Assembly: GCA_008360975.2 (NCBI GenBank)
Contig: CM039181.1
Coordinates: 6,184,380 to 6,248,379 of the forward strand
DNA length: 64,000 nucleotides
Source: Lichenostomus cassidix
Lineage: Eukaryota > Chordata > Aves > Passeriformes > Meliphagidae
Reading direction: 5' to 3'
Shown here in pieces: positions 53,501 to 64,000 of the stretch. Each line of letters begins with the position of its first letter. Position 1 is the first letter of the stretch. The notes beneath the pieces are model-generated. The model was given only the letters and a program-made list of their open reading frames with translations, did not search any database and was not told the origin of the DNA. A program made the translations under genes and the position numbers.

Positions 53501-55878
53501 TATTCTGGAAATTAGTTGTTACACTTCCTTTTATAGTCAATTTTCTTGCAAATGAACTTCTCCCATGGAACAAAAGTGGACCAATTTAATTCTGTAGTTT
53601 CTGAGGTTTTTTACAGCATAGGTTTTCTCAGCTTTTTCACCATTCTTTATTAAATAGTCTTTGCTACTGCCATAAACATTTGGAGTCTGACCTGAAGCAT
53701 ACTAAAGTCAGTTTTAGGTATTTGAATTGGTTTCAGTATTCTCAGACTGACAACTATGAAAACTAATTTTTCTTTTTGGACAAACTTTGCTGAAAGAAGA
53801 TATTCAAAAACCAGGTTAAATAATGCAGAGAGTTCATCCTGCTTGAAGAGCTTAATAAAAGCACATTTCACAAATGTACTTCAACCAAACAGTGGCAAGG
53901 CAGCTGTGAGATAAATCTCTGCACAACAGACAATCCCAGTAATATCTTCAGGGGCTTTGTGGGTTTATTTGAGATGCAAGGATGAAAAAATGGTTTTACT
54001 GAAACAGAAGGCATGTTAGGAAACACTTTGCATGCTGTTTGTGTCATATGACAAAGGTTTTCTGTGACAGTTTTTGCTTAATAACAAAAGTCCTGTCAGG
54101 AACTGTAAGAACTGGAAGCTTTCAGGTTCCTGTTATATTCAAGTTATGTTTTGAGATTTGGCTAATTGTGGTTTTCTGGAACTGCCCTTGATGCTACTGC
54201 ACAAACAACAACACATGCAGCCTTGATAAATATTCTGTAAAAACCAAATGGGAATTGACTTTGATCCAACAGAGGATTGGCATGGCGAGTCATAAATCTT
54301 ACAGTACTTGTTGGATTTACAGAAGGAAATGTAAATCTATATCATTCCACACATGTTTTGTTGAGCTGCTTTATCTGAACATTTGTTTTATGTCCCATCC
54401 CATCAGGACTATACTTACCATTTCATGAGTGCAATCTGTGAATGGACGGTGGCCTTTGGTTTCATCTTCTTTTTTTTAACATACATTAGAGATTTTCAGG
54501 TTGGTATCTTCATATTTTAGCAGAGACTAAGAGCTAGGAATTTTAAAAGAACAAATGCAATAGAAATTTTCCATTCTTTACCTCAGATAGATACATCAAA
54601 GCTATACAAAAATCAATTTTACCAATCACAGAACTGATTTCTATCAACATAATGAATATTTTCCCCCTTGATTTTAAAACATAAAATTCAGTTTAATAGT
54701 TTAATTAGTGTCTGTTCTTGAAAATTAATAATAATAGCCAATTAATATCTTCTTTTTGTTTACCAGTCTTTTTGTAGAAAGAAGCCCTCTAAATGTAACA
54801 AAATAACAAAATAAATGATGCACCTAAAACTGCATTTATCTCTACCTGAGGGATTTTATATAATAAGCCAAAGCATTTCAACCATTGATGTTTCCTTTCT
54901 TTTTAAAAACTACACATTTTGCTATAGGTTTCCCTGCAGTGCAAAGAATATGAAATACTTTTTGGAAAAGTATTGACACAAGAGCCTTCTGGTTTGGGTA
55001 GCTGGATTTGGAGTTAACATATATTTTACTAATCAATAGCAAAGATTTCTATGTCTGTTTAACTTTGACTTAGTACTGAATTAACCATGGCTGTAGGACT
55101 TTTCCATAATAAAAAATTTAAAATTTAAAAAAACCAAAAAGACATTTCAAAAAATGAAATAAAATAAAATAAAATAAAATAGGAAAAGTGAGGTTCAATA
55201 GAACAAAACACTTATTTTTAAAAAAAAATAGTTATGCTGAATTGCACAACACATTATCTTAAAGGTGTATAGTTGCCTTCTAAAACCGTCAGAATTCTTG
55301 AAGTACAGTTCCAAAATGTATGCATCATTTAATGCATCATTTTTGGAGGGAGATATTTCTTGCCAATCCATCACTCTCTGATTTCTATGTGTATGATGGA
55401 ATCTCTTTTATCAGGGGTCAGACTCCTCTCCTGGAGATAGATATTTGCAGGACAATGCAGTAATTCTCAGAATATTTATCAACAATCCTTAGTTCATAAT
55501 TCTGCTCCAAAAATATTGGAAGTTTAATTAAATACATATATAGTGAATGTAATAAATAATAAAAAGTGATGAAATTAAACTAAATGGAAATGCAGACATT
55601 TTACATTACAGGCTATAAAACAGCATGAAATGCAATGTTAGTGTCTGACAATAACAGAAAGATTTTTTAGATTCTACTGTCTTATTGTCCTAACATTTTT
55701 TTTTTTATTTCCCACAGTATTTATTTCACTTTAACTCTTTTCCTTTTTGTTTTGATTCATCTCCTTGTTCTTTATGTCGCAGAACTGTAAAATTAACTTA
55801 TCTTAACCTGATCTTGTTTTATTTTTCTTTTAGAGATTTTCTTTAAGGATATCAACAGAAATACTTGAAGACTCCTGA
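44403..55878 (+). CDS. DRAM1: DRAM1: DNA damage-regulated autophagy modulator 1
   Basis: DRAM1 is a multipass lysosomal membrane protein of the DRAM/TMEM150 (Frag1/Sfk1) family. In mammals it is induced by p53 and NF-kB and promotes autophagic flux and lysosomal acidification. Seven coding exons were placed (44403-44533, 48818-48885, 50072-50214, 51985-52162, 53161-53219, 54407-54499, 55834-55878). They total 717 nt, with phases matching at all six junctions, and encode 238 residues, exactly the human length. Hydrophobic helices fall near 8-30, 55-73, 93-112, 122-140, 160-180 and 198-220. Family landmarks include [49 protein letters not shown] and the tail LRISTEI. The start chosen corresponds to the mammalian start; an in-frame ATG lies 37 codons upstream. 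The gene is divergent from GNPTAB. No break or frameshift was seen. Confidence 0.98.
47090..47107. repeat. Poly(T) tract
   Basis: An uninterrupted run of about 18 T in DRAM1 intron 1. A similar run is at 47946-47961. Confidence 0.85.
48358..48745 (-). mobile_element. CR1 retroposon 3' fragment, minus orientation, about 390 bp
   Basis: In DRAM1 intron 1. Reads as the antisense of a bird CR1 3' end, with AACACTTCCAGGGATGGTAA, TGTGAAGAAATTTGTCCTAA, a GACCATTTCCTCTTCTCTTAC segment and AATAAGGTCACCCCTGAGCC, CTCCTCTTCTGCAGGAGAAA. This is the clearest repeat in the window. It ends about 70 bp before DRAM1 exon 2. Confidence 0.92.
48818..48885 (+). CDS. DRAM1: DRAM1 exon 2 (residues 44-67)
   Basis: 68 nt, acceptor GCTTTAG|TGA, donor TTTTAG|GTATGT. 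Encodes [17 protein letters not shown], the strongly conserved first luminal loop and start of helix 2. Confidence 0.96.
50072..50214 (+). CDS. DRAM1: DRAM1 exon 3 (residues 67-114)
   Basis: 143 nt, acceptor TTTTCAG|CTG, donor TTTCAG|GTATGA. Encodes the rest of helix 2, the polar loop [15 protein letters not shown], and helix 3 ending GIVATFQ. Confidence 0.96.
51700..51915 (+). mobile_element. Ancient amniote LINE/SINE (CR1/L3- or MIR-like) fragment
   Basis: Just upstream of DRAM1 exon 4. Words such as GAGATTTGCTCCAGGTCAGG, GCTGGAATTAGAAATGATTTCC and CCAGTCTAGTTCCTCTAATC follow the order of the old L3-type 3' end (bounded by a start-like CCCCATCTGCC). Diverged. Confidence 0.45.
51985..52162 (+). 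CDS. DRAM1: DRAM1 exon 4 (residues 115-174)
   Basis: 178 nt, acceptor CTGCAG|GAG. Encodes [31 protein letters not shown] and helix 5. The inferred donor GCCA|GTATCC is weak but restores phase and the conserved Met-Ile-Val in exon 5. A stronger-looking GTAAGG lies inside the exon at 52117. Confidence 0.93.
53161..53219 (+). CDS. DRAM1: DRAM1 exon 5 (residues 174-193)
   Basis: 59 nt, acceptor TTCCCAG|TGA, donor AAAAG|GTAAAA. Encodes [19 protein letters not shown], the end of helix 5 and the following loop. Confidence 0.95.
54407..54499 (+). CDS. DRAM1: DRAM1 exon 6 (residues 194-224)
   Basis: 93 nt, acceptor CATCAG|GAC, donor TTCAG|GTTGGT. Encodes [19 protein letters not shown], then the sixth membrane helix ending IRDFQ. 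Confidence 0.96.
55156..55182. repeat. (AAAAT)n microsatellite
   Basis: About five tandem AAAAT units in DRAM1 intron 6. Confidence 0.85.
55834..55878 (+). CDS. DRAM1: DRAM1 exon 7, C-terminal tail (residues 225-238) and stop
   Basis: 45 coding nt, acceptor CTTTTAG|AGA, stop TGA at 55876-55878. Encodes [14 protein letters not shown]; the LRISTEI core matches the DRAM1 C-terminus, and the total length then equals the human protein. Confidence 0.94.
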   Translation, partial: RFSLRISTEILEDS

Positions 55879-57075
55879 TAGTGAAAAACCAATATTTTGT
55901 ATCTATGACTATTCTAGGTTTCTTTTTACTTGTAGAAAATGTGGCAGAGGGACAGGGATGGATAAGGTTGTATTAAGAACCCATTCCAGTCCCCCTGCCA
56001 CAGCAACCACTAAAATTTTTTTTAAAAATCACAGCAAAGTTCCTGCTGCCTTTTTGCAATATTTTGTAATTTTATATGGTTTGGTATATTAAAAATACTG
56101 TTATAAAACCAATATCTAGAAGCACTGGACAATCATTCAAGGGCTTGACCTCCTCAGCTCTTCCACTTTGGACACATCTGTACTTTTTAATTCGCTGTAG
56201 TCTGATGAGTAGCATTAGTTTTAAACTTGAGAAAGTTCATTTTGCAAGCAGGGAAGAGCAAAGGCAATGGGAATGACTCAGCCTGAATTCCTGTTCTGCT
56301 GAGTTGCAAGGGCTGTAGAAGGTGGGGAGAGCAGGAGTGCAGCTTTGTTTCAAGGCAAGAAATCTGAAGTTGGCAACACTAGGCTGCTTATTTCTGACAC
56401 TGAGCACTGTACTGCAAATGCAAATCCTGACAGAAATTTAAATTTCACTGCTTGAAAAAAGGTTTTCTAATCATCACTGCAATACATGTTGTAAAAATGC
56501 ACCACTTTTTTCCTTTTATGCACTGCTGGCCATAGGGAACATAAAACTGAAGTGGGAATAGAAAATAAATTTACATTTAAGCACAGTGTACTAAAGAGAA
56601 ATCTCATTGCAATGTGGTTAATATAAAGCAGAGTTTTCCAGCCTGTGTTTTAATCTGCAATGGAGAGAAGAAGATCTCAAAAAAAGTCTTTGGGAAGGAA
56701 TGGAAAATAAGAAGAGGCACCAATAGATTTCAGATGTTTAGTTCTAAGTGTGTGAGTATAATATATAAAAAACTGAATTGAAAAACAAAGCTGGAGAGCA
56801 TCTGTAGGGAAGATATTTGCTGCTATAGAGTTACTTCTGTAATGAAAGGCTTGGAAAATAACTAATTGAGAAGTCCAATATCACAAATATCTGCAGGAAA
56901 AAGATTCTTCCATGGACTCATTCACTACCTCCATTCAGTGCATTAACCACTTGGCTGGCAATGAAGTTCTCTGAAAATTCCATTTGCCACACTCTAGCAC
57001 AGTTTCTGCAGAGATATCGATGATTTTCAGCTGCTAATGTCCACCAAATAAAACGAATGTCTGTTTTGGAGAGTG
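55879..57075 (+). other. DRAM1: DRAM1 3' UTR (probable extent)
   Basis: Sequence after the DRAM1 stop. AATAAA occurs at 56564-56569 and again at 57047-57052; the second is followed by a TG-rich stretch (TGTCTGTTTTGGAGAGTGAT) as expected downstream of a cleavage site, so I favour an end near 57070. This is inference. Confidence 0.45.
57047..57052 (+). terminator. DRAM1: Candidate DRAM1 polyadenylation signal
   Basis: Canonical AATAAA followed within about 10-40 nt by a GT-rich element. An alternative AATAAA lies about 480 bp upstream. Confidence 0.4.
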
Positions 57076-57402
57076 ATGTCTTAAGATTAGTTATCTGTTG
57101 ATATTTCTTTTAATGTGTATTTTAAACTGTATTAAATTCAGCTGTTTCACAACCTAAAGAGTTGACGTTTTCTTTATAAGTTCTTCCAGATAAAAAAAGT
57201 GGAAGTGTTTTTCACTGGAAAATTTGCTTCCCATAGAATTCAGGTTATCTTGCAGATGTTCATAGCTGCAATCAAGTTAAAAATCAAATCTAGGACTACA
57301 TGAAGGATTTATGTCTTTCTGATGGATTATCCTGTAAGGGACACACATTCCTTCAAGTGAAGGTCATAAATAAATTATATATCAACCACACAAAGTGACA
57401 CC

Positions 57403-57606
57403 ATGTTATTTTCAAGGCCCCGTTTTAAAAAGACCATATTTTTTAGTGCATTTTGTGTTATTCTTTCATTGCTTTTTATTCAAAGTGTTAATAAACTAAA
57501 GTATAAAGAGCTTGAAGCTGTTAATCCAAACTATAACTTAAAGTATCCTAAAGGGAAGAAAAACATTTTCAGAGAATGGCTGAATCAAGATCACCTTGTT
57601 CCCTGA
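57403..57606 (+). CDS. Orphan 67-codon open frame with one membrane helix
   Basis: Not recognised. The frame starts at an ATG in a favourable context (GACACC before the ATG, A at -3) and encodes a short basic head (MLFSRPRFKK), one hydrophobic helix (about residues 11-28), then a basic, polar tail, the layout of a small type II or tail-exposed membrane protein. It lies 1.5 kb downstream of the DRAM1 stop, beyond the favoured poly(A) site. AT-rich DNA readily yields hydrophobic frames, so this may well be chance; two internal GT words (AAAGTATAAA and AAAGTATCC) could also act as donors if it were a first exon. No homology is claimed. Confidence 0.2.
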   Translation: MLFSRPRFKKTIFFSAFCVILSLLFIQSVNKLKYKELEAVNPNYNLKYPKGKKNIFREWLNQDHLVP

Positions 57607-57828
57607 AGTCAACATGTGAATTCAAATACTGAATGAAATTCTTCCCCTTTTTCTGACCTTTATTGTGATACATTTTAATATGAGTCATATTCATGACCAA
57701 AGGAATGCACCAACAGTGCACCTTTTATTAAATCTGTGAGGTCTAAGACCTCAACATGCATTGACATGCAGCTGGAGACAATGGATTATTTCCTTTTCGT
57801 TTTTATTTGTGCAGTGAACAACTGTTGA

Positions 57829-57856
57829 AAACACTTAGATTATTCTCTAAGTGTTT
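57829..57856. repeat. Perfect 10-bp hairpin
   Basis: AAACACTTAG at 57829-57838 and its reverse complement at 57847-57856, with an 8-nt loop; followed by short TTTTCAGACAACA direct repeats to about 57890. Confidence 0.65.
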
Positions 57857-59039
57857 CAGACTTTTCAGACAACAGATTTTCAGACAACAACTTCACTATT
57901 TTTTTCCAGTTGAAGTGTGAGCTGACAAGTTGCAAGCAGTTGCAAAAACTATTCTAGCAAGGTATAATTTAGCTGTGGATGACTCCTGCTAAGTACTGCA
58001 TTTTAATTTTTTACAAGCAAGGGATCTCTAGAGGTTAGCACAGATAACGTCACAGCACATTGCTCTTGCTCTGCTACAGGCCTTTTTTTCTATATTTTCA
58101 TATTTCTTAGCAACAAGAAATAGCTATTTTTTTTTTCTTGGAAGCTATTCTAGAAATACTTTCATCATCTACTCTGCACGATGTTTCCTATTTGTCAGCC
58201 CATCAGGAGTGATTGAGAAATTCCTTTTGCAGAAGCTACAGTAAATCACATGACACTTGCTGTTATTTTTAGTGGTTATGCTAAATCATAATAATCATTC
58301 TACTGCTTCCAAAAGTGCAAAACCTCATTGTTCTAGGTTGATCTGCCGATGAAATATCACCGCTGTGCTCTATGCACAATTCCAGATCATGTAAGGATGG
58401 AACTCCATCAACTCAAAATACCTAAATCCCTTTTTGTCTTTGGGCACTGTTATTTGCACTGCTTTTCCCTCAAATATGCTGACCATATCATTGTCCTTTC
58501 ACATAAGGTATTCTGAATTTTAATTTCCGGTCTGAATTTTAATTTTTAATTTAAATTAAATTTAATTTTCATTTTAATTTTTTTTTGTTTGTTTGCTTAC
58601 AGCCTTATGTGTGGCAGCAGCACATCTTTGACAGCAGTACAATCATATTGACATCAAGGGATTTATTTCTTGCTCTTAAATGCTGGTAGCAAAACTTCCA
58701 AGCAGATTAGAGGGATTATGGTAACATGTCAGGGAATATGGACTATTCCAGTATGAAGTTTGTAAAGACAACCAAGAGCTTGGTATTTTAAACTCCTCTG
58801 TAAATACAGTCTTAGTCTCAATATTGACCACATTTTCACAAACCTTCAGGCTTTAGAGAAGGTTTTTTATTATTGAGAGAGTCTGTGAAGACTGCAGGCT
58901 GTTTGGGGTTGGTTCCCAGTGGTTTACAGTGTCCACTGGAAATATTCTGTCTGGAAGAGCCTGGAAGAGCTGTTCTCCAAGAAACAGTGCAAGGCAGCAT
59001 GGTGCTTGTGTTTAACAAGGGATGACATTTGTTTCCTTA

Positions 59040-59515
59040 GAAAATGAGTTATTGTCCCTTTAGCTGGGAGAAATACAGGGGAGTGAGAAAGTCCTGCTGT
59101 GTTAATGATGTCTGTCAATAATGAACCATTCGTACTTTGGCAGAGAACTTTCTGTGTTTGTTTTTTAAAAATCCATACATCATTTGATAGGCATTTCTGC
59201 AGACACATCCATGTTCAGCCTAGTTTATTTAAGACTGAATATGCTGAACTTGTGTCATTCCAGGTAAAATAATGGTCAGAGGCCTGGGTTATTGCTATAC
59301 TTCATAGAAAACAATGATAACTGTTGTTTCAGGCAAGGAAATAACTGAAAAAAGACTTTTTACATACAAAGTGCATTTTAAACTAGATACAGCAGCTACC
59401 TTTGACTTTTTTTTACAGTCTGGCATGTCACTTCTTCTGGCTGCAGACTGGCTGCAATTTTGAAATGCAAAAATCTTGTTCTTTCAATATTGTTTTCTCA
59501 TGAAAATAAGGTCTT
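59040..59515. repeat. Left arm of a long inverted duplication
   Basis: Matches the reverse complement of about 60241-60700. Over the best 170 bp (59216-59385) I count roughly 17 differences, about 90% identity; the outer part (59070-59215) is nearer 80%. Shared words include CATTCCAGGTAAAATAATGG and TCATTTGATAGG-like sequence. The left arm has an extra 11 bp (a repeated GGCTGCAGACT) near 59438-59450. Confidence 0.9.
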
Positions 59516-60240
59516 AAAGCAATAGGCTTTAGTCTGTAAGATCTCTGTAATTGTCTTTTTGACTCAAAACTGTCACTAGTGGGTCTGTCTTTCCCTGCCT
59601 TTGTGTGTATGGCAGTGCTTCATGGTCACACTGCAGACACAAACAGCCCTGCCATGATGAGACCTGACAGTGTATTTCATAAAAACAGCAGTGATTTAAT
59701 GAGCTTTGGCTATATTTTGGATTCACACTGTAACACAGGAGCATTTCTCTCATCTTAAGGAGCAAACAGGCAACTCCTCCATGTGGTCTCTGTATTTTTC
59801 CCTGTACACAATAGATGGCACTAGCAGACCAAATATCTGCATTTATTTCTCAGGTTCCGGCAGGCAAGCACAAGTAGTTTTGTAGGTAGCTTTAGCTGAT
59901 TTTAATAGTCGTCTGGAGGTTCAGTTAAATGAGTTTTGTATTGTGCCTTGGTGGAAAACAAGTCAGCTCTGAGTTTCTTTGCCATCCCTTCCTGCCCTCA
60001 TCTGAGGAAATATGTTTTGCTGCTGCAATATGTTGTCTCATGGCAACTTCAATTTCAAATTAATTTGTCTGAGTCAAAGGAGCCACTTGCTTCAATTGTC
60101 ACTGGCACAAGCTGACATCCAGCTCTCATTATTCTGCCACTTCCCTTGGGAAGTTTTTCCTACCCTGTTGCAAATAAAGGTACATTTTACTCAATTGCTT
60201 CAATACAATCCTGTCTGTAGTGGAACATCAAAATATGATA
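59516..60240. other. Spacer between the inverted arms
   Basis: About 725 bp of unrelated sequence. Contains open frames of 78 and 86 codons that look like chance; no repeat recognised. Confidence 0.5.
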
Positions 60241-60700
60241 TAGACCTTATTTTCTTGAGACAACAATATTGAAAGAATAAGATTTTAGCATTTCAAAATT
60301 GCAGCCAGAAAAAGTGACATGCCAGGTTGTAAAAAAAAATTCAAAGTTATTTAAAAACACACTTTGTATGTAAAAAATCTTTTTTCAGTTATTTTCTTGC
60401 CAAAAACAACAGTTAGCATTGTCTTCTATGAAGTACAGCAATTATCCAGGCCTCTGACCATTATTTTACCTGGAATGATACAAGTTCAGCATTGTCAGCC
60501 TTGAATAAACTAGGCTGAGCATGGATGTTGCTCTAGAAACTCCTATCAAATGCTGTATAGATTTTTAAAAAATAAATAGAGAAAGAGCTTTGCCAAAGCA
60601 GTGGTTCATTAATGATAAACATCTTTAACACAGGAGAACTTTCTTGCCCCACAAGCACTCTCCCAACACACTCATCAATTACTTTGTAAGTGGAAGGAAC
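60241..60700. repeat. Right arm of a long inverted duplication
   Basis: Reverse complement counterpart of the left arm. The inner boundary is near 60241 (AGACCTTATTTTC matches left GAAAATAAGGTCT) and the outer boundary fades near 60665-60700. Confidence 0.9.
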
Positions 60701-63640
60701 ATTTCAAAGAAGGTTTCTCAGATGAGCATCTAGACTTTCGTCATGAGACCTGCAGGAACATTCTCTGCTGCTCTGCTTTTATTAGAGATATTAGCAGCTG
60801 ATGGATCTCCATGCAAAGAGGTGTCTTTCCTTCCTGTCACTCTGCATCAAGTGGCTGAAGCACATTAGATGGTTAGCATGGAGGTTTTTCTTCTGGCTTG
60901 ATTTACTCAAGAGGATTTTTTGATAATAAAATAATTTGAGGGGGGAATTTCCTTTAAAAAAATTATAAATAGAATTTTGTGCTCATTTGAACTTCCAATA
61001 GGATTACCCATCAAAATCTTGTCTACTAATTAGAAAGGATTTTGACATAGGTCTTGCTCTTCAGGCAAAAATGTAATGTTCAGAAATTCCTCCTGATGAA
61101 ACATCCCTCTCTTCTTATAGAGAGATATTTAGCCTTCGAGGATCCAAATTCAATAGGACATAAAAACCTTCACTTGGAGGAAAAGGGATCTCCTTGCCTG
61201 TAATCAACTCAGATCAGCTTTAACTGTTAGCATTTCTTGCTCTGCTCAGCAAGTGCACATGTTGTTCACACAGCCCGGGGATGTTTCCTGGGTAGCTCCT
61301 GGTGCCAGCAGAGCAATCTCAGGGCTGGATTTGGGAAACAAGTTATCTCCCTGGAAGCAGTTTGGAGGAGACATCAAGCTCCAAAACTCCCCTCGTTCTG
61401 CCTCTGCTCCTCAAACCCAAATTTCTGTTTTCTTGCTGAAGAAACAGAAATTGAGAGTTCAAAGCAAAGTGTTTAGACCTGAAGTCTCAGGACAAATAAA
61501 AAGTCTCAATACCACAAAAAAAAGTCTCAATACCACAAATACAACAGGGTGTTGTTCTGATCAAGCCCCTGATGACATTTAATTTGAAATTCAGTGCAAT
61601 TGTGTGTAAAGAAGATGGCACTGTGGCAAGACCAGACTGAGAGGCAACTGAGGAACAGGAGCCAAGCTCCAGCAAGCACTTGTTTTCTCAGGAGTGTGGA
61701 AGATTTCCACTGGCTTGGCTTCCTCTGGGTTTTGGGGGCACAGGGATGGCGCCATTTCTTGTTTCTGCCTTTGTCCTTCTGTGTTACCTAATCCTCAATT
61801 CACACAAATTGGGTTGGCAAACAGCTCTCCTAGTATGTTAGTGTTAGGATGTGGTTTCTGTGATTCTGTTCCAGAAATCATCTTTCTTCATGACAGTCAA
61901 CAAATTAGCCTTACTTTCCTGCCTTTTGTGGTCTCAGTGTGCTGTCTGGGGAATTTGGGGGTGTGCAGGTAGTAAGTTATGGGTGCTCTCTGACCCTGAC
62001 TGCAGACCAAAATCAACTCCCAGCTGAGATCCTGCCTGCAGCTGGCATGGCTGGTGAGCTTAAAAGTGTTTAAACCAAATATTTGGGGTAATTATAGTAT
62101 TATAGCAGATTTTAAAGGGTGTTTGCCAGTGCTGTCAAAGGGTGAAGCTGACATTTTTTCAGTACCCCTCCTTGCCAAGCAGCTTTAAAATTTGAACACC
62201 ATTATTGTATTAGCATAGCTCTTTAGCCTTGAACTGAATTTAAAACATGTTTAGGGTTAAAACTCTTTAGGGTAGGCAATACAAAATCCTGATCGCTACT
62301 TTCCTGGAATTTCAACCCAAAGGAATGGTACAACATTATACAATCATGTTTTTTAAAAAACCAACTTGCAGTTTTACATGGCATCTTGTGTCTGCTCGTG
62401 GCAGCCAGAACTGAGCGTTGCCATTGAAAACAGAGAGTCATGGCAGTATATTCACTCCAAAAATACCTTCTGGTTGCAAAAATATTTAACAATGTTAAGA
62501 CTAAAGAGGAGAGAGAGGAAACTAAAGAAAGACAGGGTTGGAAACTGCTCACTGCGCTGTCAGATAAAAATTCACCGCGGAAAAAATGCACAAACAGACA
62601 AATAAGAAAACAATTTCTGGAGTGACAATGCAATCCTGCAAGAGCACTGAGGCTTCTTGAGTAGAGAGGGGATTGACCCTCAAAGCACCCATCAGGCATT
62701 CAGCTGGGACTGGGGACAGAGAAGTCTCTCATGGATTTCTAGGAAGAGCAGAAACTCTTTTGGAAAAGAGGGTTTGGAAAAACAGAAGCCTCAGAAACCG
62801 AAATCCCAGCAATACCATGGATGGGTTATTGAAAGCATCCCATAAATCACAGCAGCAGTTAAACAGCAAGGCAAAAAGGGGAATTAGTGATGTCTTTTTC
62901 TTCAAGGGGAACTGGAGCTGGGTGTTCATCTGGATCACCAGATCCCACAGCTGTGCTGCAGAAGCAGCAGTTCCCACGTGTTTGGAGCAGATTTGTCAGC
63001 TCCTCTCGAGGCACACAGGGTCAGAAACAGCTCAAAATTGGAAGCTGAGAGGATGGGTAAGGAAGAAAAGAGAGGAAGGAGGAGGCAGGAGTTTGGGGAA
63101 ATGAACCTGCCACTTATGGCTGGCCTCAGTGGAAATAGAGAAACACAGGAGGAGCCCTGGATTACTCTGTAAAAATGACATTAAATTACATCAGAGTACA
63201 TGGAGGAATCAGGAAGCTCTTTCCCTCCATTTTCTGGATACTAAGGATCTATACCTTGATAGGTTTTTTAGGAGTAAAACTACATTGAGACTGCAGTCCC
63301 AGGACCTGAAGAGGTTCCTCCTCACAGACTGCAGCAGGAGGATTTCCCCTTCCTGTGGGTTTTCAGTGTAGAATTTGGGATAACAGGAGGCTGTGCTTGC
63401 TTGTAAAGGTCACCTAGCTCCTGGTGGGAAGACACCAATTGTTTGGCAATCCCACAGGGACTTTTCCCAGTAAAATCCCAGACTAGAATGGGAATAGAGT
63501 CTCTATAATGAAACACTGAGGAGTGAGCTAGACAGCAAAGATGGTTGTGCTCATTTGCTTTTGTCCCCAGTGTCATGTAGAAGAGTCTGGGAAGTGGCAC
63601 TGTGGGGGAAAGAGAAAACTGAAACCTGAGGAGTCCTGTG
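60701..63640. other. Intergenic region right of DRAM1, nothing recognised
   Basis: No gene recognised; in particular, no exon of WASHC3, the next gene in the human order, was found. It contains a 22-bp tandem duplication at about 61498-61541 (AAAAAGTCTCAATACCACAA twice). The 158-codon minus frame at 62223-62699 and the 143-codon plus frame at 62673-63104 overlap each other partly on opposite strands and look like chance. Confidence 0.5.
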
Positions 63641-63654
63641 CTCATCACTGACAT

Positions 63655-63860
63655 TAATAAACAGCAACACCAAAACCCAAAACAAACAAACAAAAACAAA
63701 CAACACCTCCAAAAAACCAAAACAAAAAAACCCCACCCCAAAACAAAGAAAACACCCAAAAAACAATCAAACCAAAGAAAACCCAAAAATTATTAAATAA
63801 AATTTATTTATTTTTAAAATAAATTTTAAAAAACCCAAAAACCAGCTTTAAAAAAAACAG
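63655..63860. repeat. A-rich (CAAA/CCAAAA) low-complexity tract
   Basis: About 200 bp of CAAAA, CCAAAA and ACCCC words passing into an AT palindromic stretch (AAAATTTATTTATTTTTAAA). It explains the G/F/W-rich minus-strand frames ending here. Confidence 0.85.
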
Positions 63861-64000
63861 CATAAAAATCCCCAAGCAAAGGAAAAAAACCCAGTGAAAT
63901 CGGAAACACAGCAGATGCAGACCTACAAACCTCTGGTCAGTCCAATGAACCAGAACCAGTCTGGGGAGAAGCAAAGGGAAGAGAACTCTGCTGATGCAAC

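Noticed and set aside
62223..63104. 158-codon minus frame and 143-codon plus frame near the right end
   Set aside because: They partly overlap on opposite strands, show no domain or membrane layout, and have no splice or promoter context. No support as genes.
63322..63786. 154-codon minus frame rich in Phe, Gly and Trp
   Set aside because: The sequence is the antisense of a CAAAA/CCAAAA low-complexity tract.
56000..64000. WASHC3, the next gene in the human order
   Set aside because: No exon matching the small coiled-coil WASH-complex subunit was found on the minus strand; it probably lies to the right of the window.

Overview
The window is nuclear DNA of a vertebrate, most likely a bird. 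It has intron-split genes with GT/AG junctions, an AT-rich background broken by three sharp CpG islands, CR1 retroposon 3' ends as the only clearly recognisable interspersed repeats, and compact introns. The gene order matches human 12q23.2 as I know it: SYCP3 and GNPTAB on one strand, DRAM1 on the other. No bacterial, plasmid or CRISPR-type content was seen. Most of the 60-200 residue open frames are chance frames.

Layout. 1-3.8 kb (minus strand): the 5' part of SYCP3, with two coding exons (1991-2120 and 835-910) and a CpG island at 3.2-3.76 kb that carries a 23-bp minisatellite; later SYCP3 exons lie off the left edge. 5.0-37.1 kb (minus strand): the complete GNPTAB gene. I placed 21 coding exons; they add up to 3777 nt, are in frame throughout and encode 1258 residues. 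37.06-44.4 kb: the divergent intergenic region. It holds the GNPTAB promoter island, a 14-bp tandem repeat, a probable solo LTR, an AT-rich hairpin cluster and the DRAM1 promoter island. 44.4-55.9 kb (plus strand): the complete DRAM1 gene, with 7 coding exons adding up to 717 nt and encoding 238 residues. 55.9-64 kb: the DRAM1 3' UTR and intergenic DNA, with an orphan 67-codon frame and a long inverted duplication (about 59.04-60.70 kb).

Functional logic. GNPTAB makes the Golgi enzyme that starts the mannose-6-phosphate tag on lysosomal hydrolases. DRAM1 is a six-pass lysosomal membrane protein that promotes autophagy. The two lysosome-related genes stand head to head with about 7.3 kb between their start codons. 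SYCP3 is a meiotic chromosome-axis protein and is unrelated in function. I did not find a new multi-gene system. The most notable unexplained structures are the inverted duplication downstream of DRAM1, the LTR beside the GNPTAB promoter, the GC-rich minisatellites in two of the three islands and the CpG-dense GNPTAB exon 9.
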